64,000 nt of DNA, taken from Herbaspirillum rhizosphaerae (GTDB taxonomy: Bacteria > Pseudomonadota > Gammaproteobacteria > Burkholderiales > Burkholderiaceae_D). Positions within the stretch are counted from its first letter, which is position 1. The number at the start of each line of letters is the position of its first letter. Positions 27,801-37,791 of the stretch are shown piece by piece. The stretch spans positions 124,001-188,000 of the forward strand of contig NZ_LFLU01000001.1 in the NCBI RefSeq assembly GCF_001189965.1, written 5' to 3'. The translations under genes and the position numbers were made by a program. The notes under the pieces are model-generated. The model saw only the letters and a list, made by a program, of their open reading frames with translations, did no database searches and was not told the DNA's origin.

Positions 27801-29064
27801 CCTGGCGTTGTACGCCAATGCCCGGACGATGAACATCGACGACTGGACCGCGTTCCGCACCGCCATGACCAAGGACGCCGACGGCAACGCGAGCGGCGCG
27901 CAGGCAGCATCCGACACCGGCATGAACGCCTATCTGGAGCCGGACGTCGTGGCCTTGCGCGCGACCGAGCTGATGGCCATGGGCAAGAAGCTCGACAATG
28001 TCGTGATCGGAGCATCGCATCAGAACAAGAGCTGGCAGGTTAACATCGCCTCGGACCAGGCCAGCGGCTACGCCACCTGGAACGAATCCAACAGCGGTCG
28101 CGGTATGGGGCGCGTGACGGCGCGCCTGGCCACGCTGAATATCCAGAAGGGCGCCGGCAGCGACGCCAATGAAGCCTTGGAAGCCAACAATGACGCCGTC
28201 AGCCGGATTCCTGCGCTGGATATCATCGCCGAGGATTTTCAGTTGTTCGGCAAAAAGCTGGGGCGGCTTGAACTCAATGCCAACAACGTGCGCGTGAGCG
28301 TGGGCAGCGAATGGCGTATCAACAAGCTGGCGCTGATCAATGCCGATGCCGAGCTGCGAGCCGCCGGCAACTGGATGTCGTTCGGCAAGAACAATACCTC
28401 CAACCTGACCTATGCGCTGGACATCAGTGACGCCGGCAAGCTGCTGGAGCGCTTCGGTTTCCTGGGCGTGGTGCGCGGCGGCAAAGGCAAGCTGGACGGG
28501 GACGTCAGCTGGAAGGGCTTGCCGTTCTCGCTGGATATCCCGACCCTGAGCGGACAGGTGCACATGGATGTGCATACCGGCCAGTTCCTCAAGGTCGATC
28601 CGGGCGCGGCCAAGCTGCTGGGCGTGCTCAACCTGCAAGCCTTGCCGCGCCGTCTGGCGCTGGACTTTCGCGACGTGTTTTCGGAAGGTTTTGCCTTCGA
28701 CAACATCGTCGGCACGGCGGCCATTGCACAAGGCATCGCCACGACAGATAACCTGAAGATGACTGGCGTTGCCGCTTCGGTGCTGATGAACGGCTCGGCC
28801 GACATCGCCAAGGAAACGCAGAACCTGCATCTGGTGGTGATCCCGGAAGTCAATCTCGGCACCGCTTCGCTGGTGGCGCTGGCGATCAATCCGGTGGTCG
28901 GCGTCGGCACTTTCCTGGCGCAGCTGTTCCTGCGCAACCCGCTGATGAAGACGCTGACCTTTGAATATAATGTCACCGGGCCCTGGAGCGATCCGCTGGT
29001 GGTCAAGCAGGAGCGGACTGCCGACGCCGGCGCAAATTCGGGCGCCAAGCCTGCCGCCAAATGA
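24868..29064 (+). CDS. yhdP: YhdP family AsmA-like envelope protein
   Basis: A 1398-aa protein anchored by one N-terminal transmembrane segment (about residues 45-66, IAFKLLVLAYFIFCALFLTL) with the bulk in the periplasm. Family knowledge: YhdP, TamB and AsmA-like proteins are long beta-groove bridges that carry phospholipids to the outer membrane. The N-terminal AsmA-like start (GRPVTIADIDASWNGLRPQL) and the conserved C-terminal block (NLHLVVIPEVNLGTASLVALAINPVVGVGTFLAQ region) are both present. The ATG at 24868 follows a TTG directly. It is followed by the nitrilase-like gene and tldD, a common betaproteobacterial order. Confidence 0.93.
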   Translation: MSEDQKDAPVTTDRSASAWRAAWKRTWSTARGTYCHLSTATRCVIGIAFKLLVLAYFIFCALFLTLRYGILPEIDRYKGNIEKIASSAVGRPVTIADIDASWNGLRPQLELTQVVIHDQAGQPALALPKVSATFSWTTVLVGELRFENLTITRPDLSILRDADGKLFIAGLPAGGDKDKSGGADWVLSQREIVIRDGKIRWRDDKRGAPELALTDVNLVLHNQWRLHQLALKATPPADYAAPLDVRANFYHPSFARKISDVTRWKGTLYADLRNTDLAVWKAYVDYPLELTQGTGSVRAWLDLDHTKVANFTADVSLSNLSARLDKKLEPLQLARVNGRISGSEIYAPDLQDGIPTFGANGHKLTLTNFSLQTVDGFALPPTTISEVFEPATRFRPEKMQVEAKLLDLEMLSNLGARLPLTPSQQKLLGDLSPRGQLKDFLVQWEGSYPDVQAYRLRGDFSGLGMLPQAARPAMAKTATQSGRTGAPAIPGFSNLSGRIDATEKGGTLNLASQNLVLQFPTVFADPDLPFASLNLSSHWEMQKTDAVMFHLDSMDFVQDDMAGTASGTHLIPLRGKSSGVIDMKAKLSTFNLQKLGRFLPLHTAKPASDWISGALMDGRASDVDIVAKGDLADFPFHNAKPGSKVKGEFTVSGKFDKLKVNYAPTRFGKDGKSPEWPLLEDVKGTVSIDRTRLEILAVSGKTHGVAVSDVKAVIPDLLNAESSLEIDGNAAGAMQDFLHYVKDSPVAHWIGNFTEDSKSTGNGKLQLKFQLPLHHMVDAKVDGGLQFLNNDVALLANLPTVYRANGKLEFNEKGFNIPGIKGVFLNEPVSVAGGTQRDGNTLVKVDGSVTADGLRKAYTQPVLQRLLERLNGASRYSATIAIRQHQPEITIESNLQGLALNLPMPLQKSANESWPLKFEVIGMNSADPLIQRDEIRLSLGSVMSARYRRQKVLGNQAEWQVLSGGIGIGQPAPQPDSGLALYANARTMNIDDWTAFRTAMTKDADGNASGAQAASDTGMNAYLEPDVVALRATELMAMGKKLDNVVIGASHQNKSWQVNIASDQASGYATWNESNSGRGMGRVTARLATLNIQKGAGSDANEALEANNDAVSRIPALDIIAEDFQLFGKKLGRLELNANNVRVSVGSEWRINKLALINADAELRAAGNWMSFGKNNTSNLTYALDISDAGKLLERFGFLGVVRGGKGKLDGDVSWKGLPFSLDIPTLSGQVHMDVHTGQFLKVDPGAAKLLGVLNLQALPRRLALDFRDVFSEGFAFDNIVGTAAIAQGIATTDNLKMTGVAASVLMNGSADIAKETQNLHLVVIPEVNLGTASLVALAINPVVGVGTFLAQLFLRNPLMKTLTFEYNVTGPWSDPLVVKQERTADAGANSGAKPAAK

Positions 29065-29151
29065 TCGCGTCCTGCCGTTCCGCAGCCTGACGCGCTTCTG
29101 CTTCCCAGGCTCTGCAGCGAGCTCCAACAACGATTTCCAGCGGAGGCTGAC

Positions 29152-29958
29152 ATGAACGAATCCTACAAAGTCGCGGCGATACAGATGGTGTCGACGCCCG
29201 AGGTCGAGCAGAATTTCGCCGCCGCAAGCAAGCTGGTTGCACAGGCTGCGCAGCAGGGCGCGCAACTGGTTCTGTTGCCGGAATACTGGCCCATCATGGG
29301 CATGCACGAGAAAGCCAAGCTGGAACATGCCGAGCAAGACAGCGCCGGCAAGATCCAGGACTTCATGGCGACGCTGGCGCGCGAACACAAGATCTGGCTG
29401 ATCGGCGGCACGCTGCCGCTGGCGTCCGGTGAAGAGGGCAAGGTGCTCAACACTTCGCTGGTCTACGATCCCTCCGGCAAGCGCGTTGCGCGTTACGACA
29501 AGATTCACCTGTTCAGCTTCGTGCGCGGCGAAGAGGCCTATGACGAAGCGCGCACCATCGTCTACGGCAATGAGGTGGGAGGTTTCGATGCGCCGTTCGG
29601 CAAGGTCGGCTTGTCGGTGTGCTACGACCTGCGTTTTCCCGAGCTCTATCGCGCCATGGGCGATTGCGCGCTGATCGTGGTGCCGGCGGCATTCACCTAT
29701 ACGACTGGGCAGGCGCACTGGGAGCTGTTGCTGCGTGCCCGTGCTATCGAAAACCAGTGTTACGTGCTGGCGTCGGCGCAAGGCGGCAAGCATGTCAACG
29801 GGCGCCGCACCTGGGGCCACAGCATGCTGATCGACCCCTGGGGCGAGATAATCAGCGTCCTGCCGGAGGGCGAAGGCCTTGTTATCGGCGACATCGACCC
29901 CCATCGTCTACAATACGTACGTGAAAGCCTGCCTGCGCTCAAGCACCGCAAGCTCTGA
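29152..29958 (+). CDS. Carbon-nitrogen hydrolase (Nit1/deaminated-glutathione amidase type)
   Basis: A 268-aa nitrilase-superfamily amidase. The Glu-Lys-Cys triad is seen as Glu in LLPEYWPIMG (about residue 44), Lys in RYDKIHLFSF and Cys in LSVCYDLRFPELYR. The sequence is closest to the Nit1/YbeM-type branch, which repairs deaminated glutathione; that substrate is inferred. An SD-like GGAGG is near the ATG. It lies 87 bases after yhdP and 37 before tldD. Confidence 0.92.
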   Translation: MNESYKVAAIQMVSTPEVEQNFAAASKLVAQAAQQGAQLVLLPEYWPIMGMHEKAKLEHAEQDSAGKIQDFMATLAREHKIWLIGGTLPLASGEEGKVLNTSLVYDPSGKRVARYDKIHLFSFVRGEEAYDEARTIVYGNEVGGFDAPFGKVGLSVCYDLRFPELYRAMGDCALIVVPAAFTYTTGQAHWELLLRARAIENQCYVLASAQGGKHVNGRRTWGHSMLIDPWGEIISVLPEGEGLVIGDIDPHRLQYVRESLPALKHRKL

Positions 29959-29995
29959 ATGCCCAATAAGTTGCTGTAAATTAAATAAATTATTC

Positions 29996-31456
29996 ATGAA
30001 AACATTCGAACCCAATCTCAGCGCGCTCGGTATTGCACGCGATGTCCTGCTCACGCCGTTCGGCCTGGACGAAGCCAAGTTGCTGAAAACACTGGGCACC
30101 ATGTTTACGCACAAGGTCGATTACGCCGACCTGTATTTCCAGTTCACCAAGAGCGAGGGCTGGAGCCTGGAAGAGGGCATCGTCAAGACCGGCAGCTTCT
30201 CCATCGACCAGGGTGTCGGCGTGCGCGCGGTGTCGGGCGACAAGACGGCGTTTTCGTATTCGGATGAAATTTCGGAAGCGATCCTGCTGGACGCTGCCGC
30301 CGCAACCCGCACCATCGGCCGCCAGGGTGCAGGCCGCGTCAAGATCGCCGGCAGCATGCAGCCCAACGGCGGCCGCTCGCTGTACCTGCCGCACGACCCG
30401 CTGACCTCGCTGGACGCGACCGCCAAGGTCAACTTGCTGGAACGCATCGAACGCATCGCCCGCGCCAAGGATCCGCGCGTCGTGCAAGTCATGGCCAGCC
30501 TGGCCGGCGAATACGACGTGGTGCTGGTGGCGCGCAGCGACGGCATCATCGCCGCCGACATCCGCCCGCTGGTGCGCGTGTCGATCACCGTCATCGCCGA
30601 ACAGAACGGCCGCCGCGAAATGGGCAGCAGCGGTGGTGGCGGTCGCTACAGCTATGCTTACTTCAGCGACGAGTTGCTGGAAAAATACGCCTCCGAAGCG
30701 GTCTCTACCGCCTTGGTTAACCTGGAAGCGCGTCCGGCGCCGGCCGGTCCGATGACCGTCGTGCTCGGACCCGGCTGGCCCGGCATCCTGTTGCATGAAG
30801 CGATCGGCCACGGTTTGGAGGGCGACTTCAACCGCAAGGGATCGAGCACCTTCTCCGGCCGCATCGGCGAACGCGTGGCCGCCAAGGGCGTGACCGTGGT
30901 CGATGACGGCACCATCGCCGACCGCCGCGGTTCGCTCAACATCGACGACGAAGGCAATCCGACCCAGTGCACCACGCTGATCGAAGACGGCATCCTGAAG
31001 GGTTACATCCAGGACACCATGAATGCGCGCCTGATGAAGATGCCGGTCACCGGCAATGCTCGCCGCGAATCGTTTGCGCATCTGCCGATGCCGCGCATGA
31101 CCAACACCTACATGCTGGCCGGCGACAAGGATCCTGCCGAGATTCTGGCATCCGTGAAGAACGGTTTGTACGCCGTCAACTTCGGTGGCGGCCAGGTCGA
31201 CATCACCAACGGCAAGTTCGTCTTCTCGGCGAGCGAAGCCTACATGATCGAAAACGGCAAGATTTCTTACCCGGTCAAGGGCGCGACATTGATCGGCAAC
31301 GGTCCTGACGTGTTGAACCGCGTTTCGCTGATCGGCAATGACATGAAACTCGATTCCGGCGTCGGCGTTTGCGGCAAGGAAGGTCAAAGCGTGCCGGTCG
31401 GCGTCGGTCAGCCGACCCTGCGCCTGGATGGCGTGACGGTGGGTGGTACGGCATAA
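29996..31456 (+). CDS. tldD: Metalloprotease TldD
   Basis: Zinc-dependent protease subunit that with TldE (PmbA) processes peptides such as microcins and antitoxins. The product is 486 aa, the usual size. The metal-binding HEAIGHGLEGD (HExxxH) motif is at about residues 267-277, and the conserved Gly-rich C-terminal region is intact. The ATG at 29996 starts the conserved N-terminus; upstream in-frame sequence overlaps the nitrilase gene. The partner tldE/pmbA is not in the window, which is normal since the two are often unlinked. Confidence 0.96.
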   Translation: MKTFEPNLSALGIARDVLLTPFGLDEAKLLKTLGTMFTHKVDYADLYFQFTKSEGWSLEEGIVKTGSFSIDQGVGVRAVSGDKTAFSYSDEISEAILLDAAAATRTIGRQGAGRVKIAGSMQPNGGRSLYLPHDPLTSLDATAKVNLLERIERIARAKDPRVVQVMASLAGEYDVVLVARSDGIIAADIRPLVRVSITVIAEQNGRREMGSSGGGGRYSYAYFSDELLEKYASEAVSTALVNLEARPAPAGPMTVVLGPGWPGILLHEAIGHGLEGDFNRKGSSTFSGRIGERVAAKGVTVVDDGTIADRRGSLNIDDEGNPTQCTTLIEDGILKGYIQDTMNARLMKMPVTGNARRESFAHLPMPRMTNTYMLAGDKDPAEILASVKNGLYAVNFGGGQVDITNGKFVFSASEAYMIENGKISYPVKGATLIGNGPDVLNRVSLIGNDMKLDSGVGVCGKEGQSVPVGVGQPTLRLDGVTVGGTA

Positions 31457-31541
31457 ATTGTGCGTTCAAGGCATTGGACGACGGTTTGAATGCAAAAAAA
31501 CGTCATTCAATGCGGTTTTTGTGAGAAATTAATGAACGGTG

Positions 31542-31570
31542 TTGCCAAGGCTGGGAATTTGTTGCATCAT
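31542..31570 (+). promoter_or_regulatory. Possible promoter of the aroG leader
   Basis: TTGCCA at 31542-31547 and CATCAT at 31565-31570 are spaced by 17 bases, upstream of the Phe/Tyr leader ORF. The -10 matches only four of six positions, so this is tentative. Confidence 0.3.
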
Positions 31571-31603
31571 CGCTTTTCGTTGTAATTAACCTTAGATCGA
31601 ACA

Positions 31604-31687
31604 ATGTCTTTCGCCCGCGCTTACTTTTTTTACTTTTACTTTAGCTATTCCAGCCCCACGGCGGTGAAAAGCGGTAAGCGTTCGTAA
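31604..31687 (+). CDS. Phe/Tyr-rich leader peptide of aroG (attenuator ORF)
   Basis: A 27-codon ORF. Residues 7-15 read YFFYFYFSY, and with Phe3 the peptide has five Phe and four Tyr in its first fifteen residues. It is followed by a terminator (31711-31740) directly before aroG, which makes DAHP, the first intermediate of Phe, Tyr and Trp. Pairing segments fit the classical model. CGCTTAC (31618-31624) can pair with GTAAGCG (31674-31680). GGCGGT (31660-31665) can instead pair with ACCGCC (31715-31720) of the terminator. Ribosome stalling on uncharged tRNA-Phe or tRNA-Tyr would favour the antiterminator. Confidence 0.8.
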   Translation: MSFARAYFFYFYFSYSSPTAVKSGKRS

Positions 31688-31710
31688 GTAGAGACCAAAC
31701 CGAATTTCTA

Positions 31711-31740
31711 AAAAACCGCCAGTGATGGCGGTTTTTTTTT
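31711..31740 (+). terminator. Attenuator terminator before aroG
   Basis: ACCGCCA pairs with TGGCGGT around a 4-base loop, flanked by an A-run and followed by a run of at least nine T. It stands between the Phe/Tyr leader ORF and aroG, only 44 bases before the aroG ATG. Confidence 0.9.
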
Positions 31741-31784
31741 ACCCATTCGAATTTTCCAAATTCAGATTGCAATCAGGAGAAAAA

Positions 31785-32849
31785 ATGCCGCGCACCGACG
31801 ATCTACGCATCAGAGAAATGAAAGAACTGACACCCCCATCGCACCTGATCCGCGAATTCGGCGGCAGCGAAAAAGTCGAGAGCACGACGGCAGAGTGCCG
31901 TACCGCATTGCATCGCATCCTGCACGGCCAGGACGACCGCGTCATGGTCGTGATCGGCCCCTGCTCGATCCACGACACCAAAGCCGCGATGGAATACGCA
32001 CGCCGCCTGGTGGTCGAGCGCGAACGCTTCAAGGGCGAGCTGGAAATCGTCATGCGCGTCTATTTCGAAAAGCCGCGCACCACGGTCGGCTGGAAGGGCC
32101 TGATCAACGATCCGTACATGGACAACAGCTTCCGCATCAACGACGGCCTGCGCATCGCGCGCGAGCTGCTGCTGAACATCAACGAGCTGGGGCTGCCGGC
32201 CGGCACCGAGTTCCTCGACGTGATCAGCCCGCAATACATCGCCGACCTGATCAGCTGGGGCGCCATCGGCGCCCGCACCACCGAATCGCAAGTGCACCGC
32301 GAACTGGCTTCCGGCCTGTCGTGCCCGGTCGGGTTCAAGAACGGCACCGACGGCAACGTCAAGATCGCCGTCGATGCGATCAAGGCGGCGTCGCAGCCTC
32401 ACCATTTCCTGTCGGTCACCAAGGGCGGCCACTCGGCCATCGTCTCGACCGCCGGCAATGAGGATTGCCACATCATCCTGCGCGGCGGCAAGACGCCTAA
32501 CTATGACGCGGCCAGCGTGGAAGCGGCTTGCCAGGACATCGCCAAGAGCGGTCTGGCGGCGCGCCTGATGATCGACGCCTCGCACGCCAACAGCTCGAAG
32601 AAGCCGGAGAATCAAATCCCGGTCTGTGCCGATATCGCCGGCCAGATCGCAGGCGGCGACACCCGCATCGTCGGCGTGATGGTCGAATCCCATCTGGTCG
32701 CAGGTCGCCAGGATCTGGTGCCGGGCAAGGAACTGACCTACGGCCAGTCGATCACCGACGGCTGCATCAACTGGGAAGAAAGCCTGGGCGTATTGCAAGG
32801 TCTGGCGGAGGCGGTCAAGCAGCGCCGTCTGATCGGCGACAAAGAATAA
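31785..32849 (+). CDS. aroG: 3-deoxy-7-phosphoheptulonate (DAHP) synthase, type I
   Basis: Condenses phosphoenolpyruvate and erythrose 4-phosphate, the entry to the shikimate pathway. The product is 354 aa, of the AroF/G/H type: substrate motifs VVIGPCSIHD, EKPRTTVGWKGLINDP and GARTTESQVHRELASG, and the end DASHANSSKKPENQ are all present. The ATG at 31785 follows a good SD (AGGAGA) and the conserved RIREMKELTPP start. Its expression is probably controlled by the Phe/Tyr leader upstream. Feedback by Phe or Tyr is likely but the effector cannot be read here. Confidence 0.96.
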   Translation: MPRTDDLRIREMKELTPPSHLIREFGGSEKVESTTAECRTALHRILHGQDDRVMVVIGPCSIHDTKAAMEYARRLVVERERFKGELEIVMRVYFEKPRTTVGWKGLINDPYMDNSFRINDGLRIARELLLNINELGLPAGTEFLDVISPQYIADLISWGAIGARTTESQVHRELASGLSCPVGFKNGTDGNVKIAVDAIKAASQPHHFLSVTKGGHSAIVSTAGNEDCHIILRGGKTPNYDAASVEAACQDIAKSGLAARLMIDASHANSSKKPENQIPVCADIAGQIAGGDTRIVGVMVESHLVAGRQDLVPGKELTYGQSITDGCINWEESLGVLQGLAEAVKQRRLIGDKE

Positions 32850-32902
32850 GAGCAGAGTAGGGAACGAGGCGAGGGCGGTGATTATTCATCGCTCCAGCCA
32901 AT

Positions 32903-32933
32903 AAAAAACGCCGACATCAAGTCGGCGTTTTTT
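32903..32933. terminator. Bidirectional terminator between aroG and yajQ
   Basis: ACGCCGAC pairs with GTCGGCGT around a 5-base loop. It is flanked by A6 and T6, so it can work for aroG on plus and yajQ on minus. Confidence 0.9.
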
Positions 32934-32951
32934 ATTGAAGATCAGGAAAGA

Positions 32952-33437
32952 TCAGTCGCGGAAATTATTGAATTCCAGCGGCAGATCCTTGATCTCCTTG
33001 CGCAGCATCGCCATGGCCGCTTGCAGGTCGTCGCGCTTGGCGCCGGTCACGCGCACGGCGTCGCCCTGGATGCTGGCCTGCACCTTCATCTTGCTGTCCT
33101 TGATGACGCGCACGATCTTTTTCGCGTCTTCGGTCTCGATGCCGTTCTTGACCTTGATCACTTGCTTGACCTTGTCGCCGCCGATTTTTTCGATCTTGCC
33201 GTGGTCGAGGAAACGCACGTCGACATTGCGCTTGGTCATCTTGTTGGTCAGCACGTCGCAGACCTGGCCCAACTGGAATTCGGAATCGGCGTAAGCGGTC
33301 AGATCGCGTTCCTTTTGTTCGACGCGGGCGTCGCTGCCCTTGAAGTCGAAGCGGGTGGTGATTTCCTTGTTGGCCTGGTCGACGGCATTCTTGACTTCAA
33401 CCAGATTGGCTTCGGAGACGGTATCAAACGATGGCAT
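32952..33437 (-). CDS. yajQ: YajQ family nucleotide-binding protein
   Basis: A 161-aa protein of two ferredoxin-like subdomains, beginning [22 protein letters not shown] as the family does. YajQ homologues in Xanthomonas and Pseudomonas bind cyclic di-GMP and act with a transcription factor; this role is taken from the family. The ATG at 33437 has the conserved N-terminus and an SD (AAGGAAA) upstream. It converges on aroG over a shared terminator and diverges from murB. Confidence 0.94.
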   Translation of the reverse strand: MPSFDTVSEANLVEVKNAVDQANKEITTRFDFKGSDARVEQKERDLTAYADSEFQLGQVCDVLTNKMTKRNVDVRFLDHGKIEKIGGDKVKQVIKVKNGIETEDAKKIVRVIKDSKMKVQASIQGDAVRVTGAKRDDLQAAMAMLRKEIKDLPLEFNNFRD

Positions 33438-33601
33438 GGCGATTTCCTTTATGTTCTGCGGTGTCTTACTGGCGCGCACTCTGGACAATGCTGCAAGGCG
33501 CCGGCACCTGAAAGACGTGATTTTAACGGACAACCGCGATTGCGGCTATGTTTGCGCGCCGTTGCGGAACTGGTAGCACCAGTCCGGCAGAGGCGCTGCG
33601 C

Positions 33602-33607
33602 TATAAT
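33602..33607 (+). promoter_or_regulatory. -10 hexamer immediately before murB
   Basis: Perfect TATAAT, ending 9 bases before the murB ATG. Transcription starting 6-7 bases further on would begin at or just before the start codon, so a leaderless or nearly leaderless mRNA is predicted. No clear -35 is seen and no SD precedes the ATG. Confidence 0.5.
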
Positions 33608-33616
33608 CCTGCGCTT

Positions 33617-34642
33617 ATGTTTCCGATTCCAGTCCAGCGGGATTTTTCCCTGCGCCATCTCAATACCTTCGGCATCGACGCCAGGGCCGCCGCTTACCTG
33701 CCGGTCGACAGCGTCGATACGCTGCTCGCCGTCAACAACGACAAGGAACTGTCGGTCCTGCCGCGCCTGATTCTCGGCGGCGGCAGCAACCTGCTGCTGA
33801 CGCAGGATTTCCCCGGTCTGGTGCTGCACATGCGCGGCGCCGGCATGCATATCGTTGACGAAGATGAAACCTGCGTCTACGTCAAGGCTTCAGCCGGCGA
33901 GAATTGGCATCGCTTTGTGCAATGGTCGCTCGACCTGGGCCTGGGCGGGCTGGAGAATCTGTCGCTGATTCCCGGCAGCGTCGGCGCGGCGCCCATTCAG
34001 AATATCGGCGCTTACGGCGTCGAAGTCAAAGATCGTTTCCACTGCCTGACTGCCTTCGACTTTGTCGACGGCAAGACGCTCACGCTGGACAACGCCGCTT
34101 GCCGTTTCGGTTACCGCGACAGCGTGTTCAAGCAGGCGCTGCGCGATCGCGCCGTGGTGCTCGATGTGACGTTTGCCTTGCCCAAGCAATGGCAGGCCAA
34201 CATGAATTACGCCGACGTCATGCAGGAATTGTCGCTGCGGCAAATCACCGCGCCATCGCCGCGCGACATCGCCGATGCGGTGATCGCGATCCGCACACGC
34301 AAGCTGCCCGATCCCGCGCTGATCGGCAACGCCGGCAGCTTCTTCAAGAACCCCATCGTGCCGGCGCAACAGCGCGCATCCTTGCTGGCGCAATATCCGC
34401 AACTGGTGAGCTACGCGCAAGCCGACGGCAGCTACAAGCTGGCGGCAGGCTGGCTGATCGATCAATGCGGCTGGAAGGGCAGGTCGCTGGGCGCAGCGGG
34501 CGTGTATGAAAAGCAGGCGCTGGTGCTGGTCAATCGCGGCGGCGCCAGCGGCAAGGAAATCGCCGCGTTGGCGCAGGCGATCCAGAGCGATGTGCAAGCC
34601 AGATTCGGCGTGATGCTGGAACCGGAGCCGGTGTTCATCTGA
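33617..34642 (+). CDS. murB: UDP-N-acetylenolpyruvoylglucosamine reductase
   Basis: FAD-dependent, NADPH-using reduction that yields UDP-N-acetylmuramate for peptidoglycan. The product is 341 aa, of the E. coli-like type. FAD-binding features LPRLILGGGSNLLLT and SLIPGSVGAAPIQNIGAYGVE are present, as is the catalytic serine in GNAGSFFKNP. The ATG at 33617 starts at the family N-terminus (FPIPVQRDFSLRHLNTFGI); an upstream in-frame extension has no family similarity. A perfect -10 box lies just before it. Confidence 0.96.
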   Translation: MFPIPVQRDFSLRHLNTFGIDARAAAYLPVDSVDTLLAVNNDKELSVLPRLILGGGSNLLLTQDFPGLVLHMRGAGMHIVDEDETCVYVKASAGENWHRFVQWSLDLGLGGLENLSLIPGSVGAAPIQNIGAYGVEVKDRFHCLTAFDFVDGKTLTLDNAACRFGYRDSVFKQALRDRAVVLDVTFALPKQWQANMNYADVMQELSLRQITAPSPRDIADAVIAIRTRKLPDPALIGNAGSFFKNPIVPAQQRASLLAQYPQLVSYAQADGSYKLAAGWLIDQCGWKGRSLGAAGVYEKQALVLVNRGGASGKEIAALAQAIQSDVQARFGVMLEPEPVFI

Positions 34643-34674
34643 TCTGTCCGGCGTTTGCACAATCGACACACAAT

Positions 34675-34710
34675 AAAAAACGCGGCCAGGTTTCCCCGGC
34701 CGCGTTTTTT
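34675..34710. terminator. Bidirectional terminator between murB and ppnP
   Basis: CGCGGCC (34681-34687) pairs with GGCCGCG (34698-34704) with a 10-base loop, flanked by A6 and T6. Confidence 0.88.
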
Positions 34711-34741
34711 GTTTACTGCGCGCTTTATCGACTAGCTTCGA

Positions 34742-35056
34742 TCAGCCGAAATGGCAGACGTAATCGACAGTCTCGGTCACTTCGATCTCGAAGCTGGAGT
34801 TGCCCGGGACGTCGAAGCTGGTGCCGGCGGCGTAGGTCTTCCAGGCTTCTTCGCCCTTCAGACGGACGTTGCAGCTGCCGCCGTTGATTTCCATGATTTC
34901 CGGCGCGCCGGTGTTGAAGGTCAGCGAGGACGGCAGGATCACGCCCAGCGTCTTCTTGGTGCCGTCGGCGAAGATCACGGTGTGCGAAACGCACTTGCCG
35001 TCGAAGTAAACATTGCCCTTTTTAAGGACGGTAACGTTGTCGAATTGAGTCGTCAT
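34742..35056 (-). CDS. ppnP: Pyrimidine/purine nucleoside phosphorylase (DUF1255)
   Basis: A 104-aa cupin-like protein of the YaiE/PpnP family, with [19 protein letters not shown] and the conserved end [17 protein letters not shown]. Family knowledge: PpnP phosphorolyses several nucleosides to free base and ribose 1-phosphate. Length is normal. It lies 30 bases downstream of argG on the same strand, so it may be the last gene of the argF-argG unit. No regulatory feature of its own is seen. Confidence 0.93.
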   Translation of the reverse strand: MTTQFDNVTVLKKGNVYFDGKCVSHTVIFADGTKKTLGVILPSSLTFNTGAPEIMEINGGSCNVRLKGEEAWKTYAAGTSFDVPGNSSFEIEVTETVDYVCHFG

Positions 35057-35086
35057 GTTGTCTTGTTTTGGTTGAAGGTTGCGTGA

Positions 35087-37386
<2,300 letters not shown>

Positions 37387-37390
37387 AAAT

Positions 37391-37420
37391 AAAAACGGCG
37401 GCCAGTGGCGCCTGCCGCCG
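37391..37420 (-). promoter_or_regulatory. Terminator-like hairpin in the argF leader
   Basis: On the minus strand a 7-bp GC stem (CGGCGGC with GCCGCCG, plus positions 37414-37420 and 37396-37402) with an 11-base loop is followed by T5, ending five bases before the argF ATG. No gene lies upstream on this strand, so it can act only on argF mRNA, as an attenuator or a block to ribosome binding. Confidence 0.5.
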
Positions 37421-37438
37421 ATTGTTGTAACTGCTTCA

Positions 37439-37444
37439 ATTATA
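37439..37444 (-). promoter_or_regulatory. Likely -10 hexamer of the argF promoter
   Basis: Perfect TATAAT on the minus strand. A start ~7 bases on would give a leader of roughly 45 bases that is mostly the hairpin described for argF. No good -35 is seen. Confidence 0.45.
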
Positions 37445-37726
37445 AGGGATTTGGGCTAAAAAGATACCCAAAAGCAGGTATAAGCCGGTACGCGAGGCAG
37501 GCCATGTCGGGCGTGGCGGCCGGGGCGCGCTCAGGGGCTTGCGTTGCGGGCAAGGGAGAGGTGCAGGGCTTCAGAACGCCGGGCATCGGCGTGCTCGGAT
37601 CGCGGTTTCGTCGCATAAAGGTAAAAATTGTCATTTTGGCATGTTTGAAATCAATTTCAGTCAACACTTTCACCTTCTCGACAGGATGATAGGCATTCGA
37701 CGATTTTTGTGAGGTTTGCAACGAAT

Positions 37727-37741
37727 TGAGAATTATTCTCA
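37727..37741. promoter_or_regulatory. Fur box upstream of the TonB receptor gene
   Basis: TGAGAAT-T-ATTCTCA, a perfect 7-1-7 palindrome of the Fur type, 50 bases before the receptor ATG. Implies iron repression of the receptor. Confidence 0.85.
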
Positions 37742-37791
37742 TTGCAAATCGTTAGACTGCGCTTCTTTCCAAGATCAGTCGAGTGATTTAC

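Larger units (their letters stand above)
37387..37791. other. Divergent regulatory region argF / TonB receptor
   Basis: A 405-base non-coding region. On the argF side it holds a leader hairpin (37391-37420) and a perfect minus-strand TATAAT at 37444-37439. In the middle is a TTGGG/CCCAA inverted repeat at 37451-37471. On the receptor side is a Fur-box palindrome at 37727-37741. A 100-codon minus-strand frame crosses it but looks like chance. Confidence 0.6.

Noticed and set aside
26701-29904. A very long open frame (over 1000 codons) on the minus strand opposite yhdP
   Set aside because: It is the antisense shadow of a high-GC gene: Arg/Gln/His-rich composition with no recognisable domain, and the plus strand encodes a clear YhdP protein.
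37440-37742. A 100-codon minus-strand frame between argF and the TonB receptor gene
   Set aside because: It runs through the Fur box and the putative argF promoter, has no SD, and its product resembles nothing known to me.
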